Part shown: piece by piece, positions 56,064-64,000 of the stretch | How the letters are laid out: every line of letters starts with the position of its first letter | Position numbering within the stretch: position 1 is the stretch's first letter | Assembly (NCBI RefSeq): GCF_052857255.1 | Contig: NC_135505.1 | Coordinates: forward strand, 61,299,149-61,363,148 | Direction: 5' to 3' | Source: Amblyomma americanum | Lineage: Eukaryota > Arthropoda > Arachnida > Ixodida > Ixodidae | DNA length: 64,000 nucleotides | Position numbers and translations under genes: made by a program | The notes under the pieces: model-generated | Told to the model about the DNA's origin: nothing | The model's database searches: none | What the model saw: only the letters and a program-made list of their open reading frames with translations

Positions 56064-57774
56064 GAGCGCAACTATATTCTATCACCGAGCGGGAATGCCT
56101 CGCTCTGGTTTGGGCTATTGCAAAATTCCGCCCTTACTTGTTTGGGCACCCTTTCTCTGTTATCACGGATCACCACGCCTTATGCTGGCTTTCTTCGCTC
56201 AAAGACCCTACTGGCCGGCTGGGGCGCTGGGCTCTTCGCCTTCAAGAGTACGCATTTTGTGTCGTCCACAAGTCCGGCCGCTTGCACCAGGACGCGGATT
56301 GCTTGTCCCGTTACCCTGTCGATCCGCCTTCCTCCAACGAATGCGAGGCTGACGCCTGCGTCTTATCCATCTCTGCCTTCCGCAACATTGCGCAAGAACA
56401 GCGCTTGGATTCGTTGCTACGTTCCCTCATCGACCGCCTCACTGCCAACCGCTGTGATGCGTCCCTCGCCCCGTTTGTGCTCCATGAGAACGTCCTCTAC
56501 CGGCGCAATATGTGGCCTGACGGCGCTGACCTCTTGCTCGTGGTCCCTCAACACCTGCGCAGCAGCGTCCTTGAACAGCTTCATGACGTTCCCACGGCCG
56601 GTCATCTTGGAGTCTCCCGCATCTACGACAGCGTGCGCCGCCGCTTCTTTTGGCCCGGTCTATACCGTTCTGTCCGCCGTTATGTGGCCGCTATGTGAGA
56701 TTAAGAAGTTTGCAGGCAAAGGGTGGATGCAGCTGGCAAAGGATAGGGTTAATTGGAGAGACATGGGAGAGGCCTTTGCCCTGCAGTGGGTGTAGTAGGG
56801 CTGATGATGATGATGATGATGATGTGGCCGCTTGCGAACTGTGCCAACGGCGGAAGACTCCCTCGGTTCTCCCTCCCGGGCACCTTCAGCCGATTCCCAG
56901 CCCCGTAGACCCGTTTTCCCGTGTCGGCCTCGACCTGCTCGGCCGTTTTCCGGTGTCTGCTATGGGAAACAAATGGATCGCGGTCGCGACGGACTACTCC
57001 ACGCGCCACGCTATTACTCGAGCGATCCCAACCAGCTGCGCAACTGATGTCGCTGACTTTCTCCTGCACGACGTCATACTCCACCACGGTGCTCCCCGTC
57101 ACCTGCTCACCGATCGCGGTCGCTGCTTTCTTTCCAAAGTGGTCGCCGAACTCCTCCGCTCCTGCTCCGTCCGTCAATTCGCCACGTCCTACCATCCGCA
57201 GACGAACGGCCTCACTGAACGTCTGAACCGTACCCTCACCTACATGATTTCCATATACGTCTCCGACCATCACCGCGACTGGGATATTAGCCTCCCATTT
57301 GTTACATTCGCCTACAATTCTACGCGTCACGATACAGCCGGTTTCTCCCCTTTTTACCTTCTCTTTGGCCGCGATCCTTTGCTGCCCTTCGACAGTGTAC
57401 TGCCCGCCACCGCCTCCACGAGTCCTTACGCTCGGGACGCCATCGCTCGCGCCGACGCTGCCCGTCTTCTCGCCCGCCAGCGGCTGTCGGCCTCCCAAGT
57501 CAATCAGAAACGACGTCATGACTGTCGCCGTCGTGAAGTCACCTACTCTCCTGGCTCCCTTGTGTTACTCTGGATCCCTTCCCGCCGTGTGGGCCTTTGT
57601 GAAAAACTGCTCCCCCGATATACAGGCCCTTGTCGGGTCGTACGTCCGGTGACCGCGGTGACGTACGAGATCACCCCGCTACATCCGCCATCTCCGGCCG
57701 CTGCACCCCGCACCGACATCGTCCATGTGTCCCGCCTCAAACCTTACAACTCGCCGTCTAGCTGGCCTGTGTAG
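56060..57774 (+). pseudogene. Gypsy RNase H remainder and integrase, copy 2 (split by RTE)
   Basis: RNase H and the integrase zinc module run to RSVRRYVAAM at 56698, where the RTE insertion ends the frame. After it, the core (VGLDLLGRFP, LLTDRGRCF, HPQTNGLTERLNRTL) continues open to 57774. The insertion falls just before the CELC cysteine pair. Confidence 0.85.
56692..56821 (+). mobile_element. 130-bp RTE fragment inserted in Gypsy integrase
   Basis: Absent from copy 1. It encodes the extreme C-terminus of an RTE ORF2 (KFAGKGWMQLAKDRVNWRDM then a TAG after ALQWV) and ends in GGGCTGATGATGATGATG. The 10-bp ATGTGGCCGC is duplicated at both sides (56682-56691 and 56822-56831). It is a severely 5'-truncated, recent LINE insertion. 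Confidence 0.9.
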
Positions 57775-57813
57775 TGCGCACCGGGATGGTGCTTTTGCCG
57801 CGAGGGGGGGTCA

Positions 57814-57967
57814 TGCTACGGACGCTGGGAGGACGACGAAGTGGTTGGTAACGAAGACGACGCTGAGGTGCGCGCGTGTGTGCTGAGAGTCTACTCCAAG
57901 CCATCGGATCCTTGCGGAGCAGGTTACCTCTGCTCTTTCTACTGCTGCTTCTAGCCGCCACGTATCA
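57814..57967 (+). repeat. Gypsy right LTR, copy 2
   Basis: 154 bp with two substitutions relative to the other three LTRs (GCGCGTGTG for GCGCTTGTG; TCGGATCC for TCGGTTCC). Confidence 0.9.
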
Positions 57968-58650
57968 ATATTAAAAGCTACTGACATATATAGCTTCCAG
58001 TTAAATAGATGCTAAAAGCTAGCAATTAAGGGGAAACTTCAGACATTCCTAACACAGGCATACTTAGAGAACACACACAGCGTCTATCCCTATCGTCATC
58101 AGGTACCCTGGAACATTCCTTTTTCGCGTACATACTATGGCCAACAAAGAACTGCGCACACGCTGCCAAACATTCTTAACCGCTTCCACTCGGAAGGCGT
58201 GGATGTGGAAAGGCTTACAAACAACCGCATTTTACTGATATTATCATGTCTTAGTGAACATTTGTGATGACAAGACAAATAATCAATGCGGATAAGTTTT
58301 TCATTTCATTGAAATTATTAGTGTTTTCGCATTAGACAGATGCGGTTGCGTATGTATGTGTCTCTTCCACGTATATTTGTCCGAATCTTTCATTTTTTAT
58401 ATTTCTTTTTTTCTCTCTGTAAACAATGATTGTCCTTTGCCTGGTGCCTTTGTAAACTTCTAGGCTTTGAAACCTGTAGTCTTGTATGCAGTATTTATCT
58501 TTTTCTTTTTTTCTGTAATCTTGTAACGGGATATATGCAAGCTGTTACTGTTGCCTTTGGGGGGATGGAGCGCTGTCAAGCTGTGTTAAAACAGCTTTTT
58601 CTCCACCCTCCCTATTCACTTTATGTGTGGAATAAATAAATAAATGTTGA
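57968..58650 (+). pseudogene. LINE B C-terminus and 3' UTR, copy 2
   Basis: Counterpart of 9112-9790; the same WNIPFSRTYYGQQRTAHT C-terminal box and AAATA-type tail. Confidence 0.72.
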
Positions 58651-59760
58651 AATGTTCAAATATCCTATTTTGGTTTTCGCTCCCGGTTTGATTTCCCAAA
58701 ACAACAGAGAAAATCCAGTCTCCCCTTTGAAACGCAACCTACGGCGATTACACCACTTTTCAGCAAGGTGACACCACTTCACCGAGAGATGGCAGTACTT
58801 CCCCGAGCGCACTCCTGGTATTGATGCGACATTTCTTCATCGGGTACGCAGGCGCATTCCACGCGATACTCTGGGGAGATGTCGTAGTCGTCCGACGGGT
58901 GCCGGAGCCGCGTTGCATCTTATTCCTCGTCGCCTTCCATGGGCTCCACCGACGACGCCTTTGGGTCCAACTTGATCGAAGATAGCGCCGCCATGCGGTG
59001 TCTGCCGGGAATGGCCCAAGCAAAGCACATCGGACGGTTGACCGACGTGAGCCGTGGAGCTGCAGGCGGCTACACAGGTCTGGCAAAAGTTCGTGGCACG
59101 CGTAAGAGGGGCGAAAGTGACGCCTTTGCCGGGAAGGGGGCCGGGAGAGCCATCGCTTCGGCACGGGGACGCAGCGCCGCCAGAATGCGGTGTGGCGCGA
59201 AGGCGTCGGGGCAACTCTGTGGCGTAGTAGTGGCGGGAGGTGGAACAGGTCCCTCCAGAGCAATGCAGCCAGCCGGAGGCAGCAGGCTAAGCTCGACACT
59301 CGCGCCCTAGCCATCAGCGGTGACGTCGATGGGCGGCAGTGCTGAGTCGTCCTCATCTACCTCTCACAATGATAATTTTAAAGCGGTATCCGAATAAGTT
59401 CCCACTTCTAAGCAGCCAGCCGTCTTGATCACATATTTCACTTCCCACTGTCATTACAAAATTGATATCGGTAGATAACAGGTCAGACATTGTGCAAGCA
59501 GCAATGCTTTTATTTTAGTTTGTCTTGGAGCGCTGAGCTGTTACCGCAAGGGACGTCATTTTCATGATGCAATAAATAACATGATATGTGACCGCACAAG
59601 GTGTTCATGCCTCGAAATAATTGTTAACTGAAAATATCTAACACAACAGTAAAAGATTGGAAGCTACCGATATGATAAAACACCTCGACAACCTAATGTT
59701 ATTTTTTCTACTGCACATGTGCACTTCTGGTAGGAAAATGATACAGACAACGCTGCAAAG
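58651..59760. other. Upstream block of zinc-finger gene 1, copy 2
   Basis: Counterpart of 9791-10903; no gene supported. Confidence 0.45.
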
Positions 59761-59768
59761 TATAAAAA
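59761..59768 (+). promoter_or_regulatory. TATA box of zinc-finger gene 1, copy 2
   Basis: TATAAAAA, 124 bp upstream of the ATG at 59892, identical to copy 1. Confidence 0.6.
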
Positions 59769-59891
59769 GAGGAATGCGGCAGTGGCGAGCACAGTTGTGC
59801 GCCCTCTGTCGATCGGGCTTAGTACGCCGGTGGTGATGGGCCATTAAGAGTGCGGGCTGTCACGGAAGAGCAGTCGCAGATTTCTCGTCCA

Positions 59892-61400
59892 ATGGATCTT
59901 CTTACTCGAGTTCGTTCGCTCTCCGAGAATGGAAACGCTTCCCTCGCTTCACCCTCGGCGTTCCCCTGCGATACATGCGGTGGCCTCTTCTCTAAAAAGG
60001 AAGTTTTGGAAGAGCACCGGCTCAGCGAGCATGCGGTGAGGCCGCGAGGAAAGTACAGCTGCTCCTTGTGCCCTTACTCCACCGATAACAAGTAAGTCGA
60101 GGTTTGGCACTGCAATGCGCTTTCTATTGATTTTTCGTATAGTACCAGAACCGTGGTAGCGTTAGACTAAGGCGAACATCTACCAATATTTTGCGCTCTT
60201 TGCCACATGTCTACCTACAAATACAGCTGCAGTACTAATAGTTTTCAGGCATTTCGCTAATCTAAGTAGGGGGATTAACGTGATAACTCGGTCTTCTTTT
60301 CGTTCAAGAGGCACGCAAGCTGTTAAATCTGATTGCATGTGTTCATATTTTACGACGAAGCGGTGATATACAGCTTTCCTTTTCTTTCAAAAGGAACTAG
60401 GGATTGAATCAGCGTTTTTACTACCGCGACAGTTCACGTCGTTGCAGAGACGCATCCACCTGCATTAATGGGACGGTCCGACAAGAAACAATTGTTCAAG
60501 CAGCGCCCGTTTCCTCGGCAGAGGGGTGCCACTGGAGTCTCTGCACATGAAAGCAAATCGGCAAATAGTGTGTTCCTTTATACGCATTCCCTTTCGCTGC
60601 TAAGTCCAGTGCTCTGCAATGAAATTGAGGGCGCGACATATTTCGGCGGTTTGGAAGGATCAATGCATGCATCTTATTTTGTTTTTTTTTTTTATCTCAT
60701 ATATATGGTGTAAAAGAAACGAAATGGATTTGTAAGCGCTGATCAAAGCTTCATAATGCTGCATCAAGGCAGTGCCCTCTGCTCCAACTGGCTTCAAACC
60801 ATTCTTTCGCCGCCATGAAAACGTTAATACGTACAGGTGAACTGTCTCGTGCGATATTTGTGTAATGGAATGATTGTTTCGCTTTTCCTCCCCTGAGCCG
60901 GCATTGAGGCTGTCTTGCTCAGTGTGTCAATCCTCCTCCTTCTGTCGCCTTCATTTCCCAGATCCAATTTATCCCGGCACACAATGACCCACACTGGTGA
61001 GCGGCCTTTCCTGTGCGACGAATGCGGGAGCAGCTTCATACAGCGACAGCATCTGGCCGACCACAAGCTGAGCCACTCAGGGGAAAAACCCTACGAGTGC
61101 GGCTACTGCGGGGTTCGCTTCATCCGAGATTCTGACAGGAAGCGTCACTGCAAAGAGCAGCACTCTACTGATGGCAGCTTTTCGTCATTTGTTTGTCCGT
61201 ACTGCACAAAGGGCTTTTCCCGGAAGGACAGCCTTAGCAATCACCTAAAGACGCATCTGGAAGGGAGATGCCACACCACATTGCATGCAGCTCAAGAACA
61301 AGTTCCGATACCACAGCCAAGAGAAGGAATACGAAGTTTGGAAGAGCAGCCTTATATACCATCCATGGATATGGACTTATATACCATCCAGAATTTATAA
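59892..61400 (+). CDS. C2H2 zinc-finger protein, copy 2 (212 aa, two exons)
   Basis: Exon 1 is 59892-60091 and exon 2 is 60962-61400, with the same intron position and frame as the gene at 11035. Exon 1 encodes an identical peptide. Exon 2 has nine replacements, concentrated around finger 5. There SRKDHLKGHLKTH became SRKDSLSNHLKTH, altering helix positions +3, +5 and +6, and Arg 150 to Lys and Glu 168 to Gly flank it. Cys 68 to Ser gives the more usual SNLSRH in finger 2. All zinc ligands are kept, so both copies should fold, but finger 5 of the two should prefer different DNA bases. The reading frame is intact. Confidence 0.85.
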
Positions 61401-61905
61401 CGCCACGCACGTGCGCTTCCCCCACGGTCTCAACTGAGAAATACGAACCACAATACAACTTACAGGACTGACTTAAAATTCACGAGATGGCGTCTGTGCA
61501 CTGGACTCCAGAGCTCGCCAGGCTTCTGTTGTCCGCAGAAGACTGACTTCTTGATGCAGTTTCCGTTGCTCGAAATTCATTCAGCTATGTTCGCCGTTTT
61601 CCTGCTGTTTTCCTGTTCGGAAAATAATATATGACGATGTTTTTGTTCATCGTAACTTCACTGGCTCATGTTTGCTTTTGCAATAGCTTTACTCTGTCGA
61701 AAACTGATGTTTGACGCTTTTGTTGCTCATTGATACTCTGACGTTATATAACGTCTTGGTTTTGTTTTTATAGGACTTATGCTTCTTGCCGTTGCCGTTG
61801 CAGCCATAAACGTGCCTTCATTAATGTGAAATCTTTATTTTACCTGGATATGACTAAACCGAAAGATGACTACATTTTTACTTTTCCAGTGCACTGCCCG
61901 GCAGT
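61401..61905. other. 3' flank of zinc-finger gene 1, copy 2
   Basis: Counterpart of 12536-13045, with one TTGCCG unit fewer. Confidence 0.4.
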
Positions 61906-61909
61906 TTTC

Positions 61910-62443
61910 CTCTGTGTATAGGGGCATTTATGGTCATCCTAAATGGAACGCCACAGCCACCATTATCCACCATATAAGCAGAAACAAAATTCCAGTAGGG
62001 AAGGATCTACTAGAAGATATTTAAAACGACTTCTCCGCCACCATAGTGCTAATTAAACTCAGCAATAAAATTCCAATAAAACGGGTATCAGGCAGGGTGA
62101 CACGATCTGGCCAATTCTAATCACCGCCTGTTTACAGCAGGCATTCAGAGGCTTGGATTTGGAACAGTTGTGGATAAGAGTTAATAGAGACAGACCTAGT
62201 AATCTGAACTTCGCTGCCTACATTGTCTTGCCAACTCACTCTGAAGATGAACCGGAAGGTATGATCAGTGCGTTAGACAGGCAGAGCAGAACGGGGAGGC
62301 TAAGATCTATCATGCCGAACACCAACGATATGTTCGTCGTTCTCGGAAGTGAACAGCAGTTTACAATATGTATCGAGGTGCTGGAAGTGGTAAGCGAATA
62401 CGTCTACTTAGGGCAGGTAGTCACCGCCCTATCTGAAATATGA
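61910..62443 (+). pseudogene. RTE-type LINE RT remnant, copy 2
   Basis: Counterpart of 13050-13584, equally degenerate (VVSEYVYLGQ end motif). Confidence 0.7.
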
Positions 62444-63392
62444 TCAGAATTTCCAAACCGAAAAAACTGGCCTCATCCCACTTGACGTGCCGGCTTATTC
62501 ATTCGGAGGCTGAAAACTGGTCCTCCACATCTCGGTCGCAGATGCCGCTGAAGATAGCGGGGTCTTCTTCATGTAATGGGCCTTAACAGGTGACAGGAGG
62601 AAGCGAAATAGGGGCTGCTGGCTCGTCTCCTGCTTAGGAACGGAAACCTTGCGACTGCTGAATTCCAGGGCAGCGTCCGATGTGATGATTGTGGCACCTC
62701 CACCAACTTAAGAGTGGATTTATTGATTGTTCATGTCGACCGACACAGGCTGAACTCATTTTCCACCAGGTCAAGAGAGCCTCCTGGAGGCATCATGTAC
62801 AGCGCGACGCTCACGTTCTAGCCACCAGCGATGAGAGCGAAGTGTGGGAGTACTGAGTTGTCCTCATGTTCTTCTTACAATTAGAATTTCTAAGCGGTAT
62901 CCCAATAGTTTGGGACGTTTAGACATGTAGCCATTTTGTTCGCATAGATCACTTCACTTAGTCATTACAAAATTGATAAGGGCAGATAAATGTTCAAATT
63001 TGCTCAAAGATATTGCTTTTAATTTAGTTTTCGTCACACTAACTTGGAGTGCTGAGGCGTTACAGCAGCGGTCGCGATTTTGATGACGCAATAGACGACA
63101 CGAAGCGCTCATGCCTTGAAAGAATTTTTACTGAAAATGGGGAAACACGACTGGTGAAAAATTGGAAACTGCTGATATGGTAAATCATCTCGACCATCTG
63201 CTGTTTTTTTTTCTTGTCCACGTGTGCACTTTTGGCAGTAACTTGATACAGATAATATTACTAAGTGCAAAGAGAGAAATGAGGCAGTGGCGACGACATT
63301 TGCCCGCCTTCTCTCCTGCTACGTGCGGCTTGTATGATTGGCCTTTAAGAACGCAGACTGCGACGGAAGAGCAGTCACATGTTCCTAGCCCG
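62444..63392. other. Upstream block of decayed zinc-finger paralogue, copy 2
   Basis: Counterpart of 13585-14531; nothing further seen. Confidence 0.4.
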
Positions 63393-63598
63393 TTAGATCT
63401 TCGTACTCGAGTCCGGTTGCTCTCCGAGCACGGAAACATTTCATTCGCTTCATCTACGGTGTTACGCTGCATTACATGCAGCCGCCCGCCTCATCTCTAA
63501 AAGAAAAAGTTTCGGAAGAGCACTGGCTGAGGGAGCATCGGCTGAGGCTTCGAAGGAAAGCACGGCTGCATCTTGCTGTCATACTCCACCGACAACAA
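63393..63598 (+). pseudogene. Zinc-finger paralogue exon 1, decayed, copy 2
   Basis: Counterpart of 14532-14736 with the same lost ATG and disrupted first finger. The A-run near 63499 differs slightly (TCTAAAAGAAAAAG). The donor AACAAGTAAGC is retained. Confidence 0.72.
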
Positions 63599-64000
63599 GT
63601 AAGCTGAATTCTGACGGTGCATTGCACGTTGGTATTTATTATTCGTATATCTCACCAACAGTGGTGCCGAGGTAGAAACGAACATCACGTAAAGTTTGGC
63701 GCTCTTTCGCACAGGCTCCCTAAACATACACCCGCAGTGCTAAGCGTTTTCAACCATTTGGCTTCTCTAGTCAGGGGGATGAGTGTGATAACTTGGTCTT
63801 CTGTTCGTTCAAGAGGCAAATGCGTTTTTAAATCTGATTTCGTGTTTTCGGATTTTACGACCAAGCTGGCATACCTTTCCTCTTTCAAAAGGAACTATAG
63901 TAATTCAAACAGCGCTTTTACTCCCGCGACAGTTCACGTCGTTGTCGAGACGCATCGACATGCATTAATGGGGAGATCCGAGAAGAAACAAGTGATTAAA
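63599..64000. other. Intron of decayed zinc-finger paralogue, copy 2
   Basis: Counterpart of 14737-15137, cut by the window end. No gene. Confidence 0.45.

Larger units (their letters stand above)
52574..57967 (+). mobile_element. Gypsy LTR retrotransposon, copy 2 (5394 bp)
   Basis: Counterpart of 3855-9111 with the same ATAT duplication. LTRs are 52574-52727 and 57814-57967; the left is identical to the copy 1 LTRs and the right has two substitutions. It shares the gag frameshift, the 179-bp pol duplication, the frameshift before the RT and the stop before the rest of RNase H. Private changes are a TGA in the protease region (54366-54368), the 130-bp RTE insertion in integrase, and a 3-bp deletion in integrase (CCGTCCGTCAATTC near 57168). 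Confidence 0.93.
40186..64000 (+). repeat. Large direct duplication, copy 2 (with two extra insertions)
   Basis: This is the second copy of the block described at 1-15137. It carries an 8.56-kb DNA transposon (41182-49743) inside LINE A and a 130-bp RTE fragment (56692-56821) inside the Gypsy element. It keeps some reading frames that copy 1 has lost: the Gypsy reverse transcriptase to RNase H join near 55670, and the LINE B frame near 51990. It also has its own lesion, a TGA at 54366-54368 in the Gypsy protease region. Left of 40186 the sequence continues into a Gypsy pol remnant whose copy-1 counterpart would lie outside the window. Confidence 0.95.

Overview
The window is eukaryotic nuclear DNA dominated by transposable elements, and it most probably comes from a hard tick (Ixodidae). 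The pointers are several copies of a tRNA-headed SINE that resembles the tick Ruka family, RTE-type LINE tails ending in (GAT/TGA)n, several LINE clades, BEL/Pao and Gypsy elements, intron-split C2H2 and BTB genes, and no operon-like structure. Species level cannot be read from the sequence.

The main architecture is a large direct duplication. Positions 1-15137 (copy 1) reappear at 40186-64000 (copy 2), in the same order and orientation and differing by roughly 1% by eye. The duplicated block runs past both window edges. In each copy the order is: a 3' Gypsy remnant, a TATA-containing promoter-like block, LINE A (minus strand, intact ORF1), LINE B (plus strand) split by a complete Gypsy element with 154-bp LTRs and an ATAT target duplication, a five-finger C2H2 zinc-finger gene, an RTE remnant, and a decayed paralogue of that zinc-finger gene. 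Copy 2 carries two insertions that copy 1 lacks: an 8562-bp DNA transposon (41182-49743) and a 130-bp truncated RTE (56692-56821). The two copies therefore give an empty and a filled version of each site.

The 8.56-kb insertion is the most notable object. It has 15-bp imperfect terminal inverted repeats and an AT duplication. It carries two convergent multi-exon genes: a THAP-domain DDE transposase whose five exons join in frame for 517 residues, and a SWIM zinc-finger plus YqaJ-type nuclease gene with six exons and one A-run frameshift. This is the gene content I know from ISL2EU transposons of the PIF/Harbinger-related (PHIS) group.

Between the copies (15138-40185) lie degenerate MITE-like and STPR-like sequence, an isolated zinc-finger-like exon, a SINE, and a BTB-BACK gene. 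One BTB-BACK intron holds a complete BEL/Pao element (20788-26983, TSD CCATG), and one exon has an in-frame TAG. Further on are LINE and SINE fragments, a pure (GCAG)n array of 2763 bp that forms the 3' tail of a minus-strand RNase H-bearing LINE, and a Gypsy pol/LTR remnant leading into copy 2.

The likely host genes are the zinc-finger gene (two copies, both intact) and the BTB-BACK gene (possibly dead). Nearly everything else is mobile-element sequence. The near-identical copies, the insertion differences and several homopolymer indels mean that an uncollapsed second haplotype must be considered alongside a real duplication.
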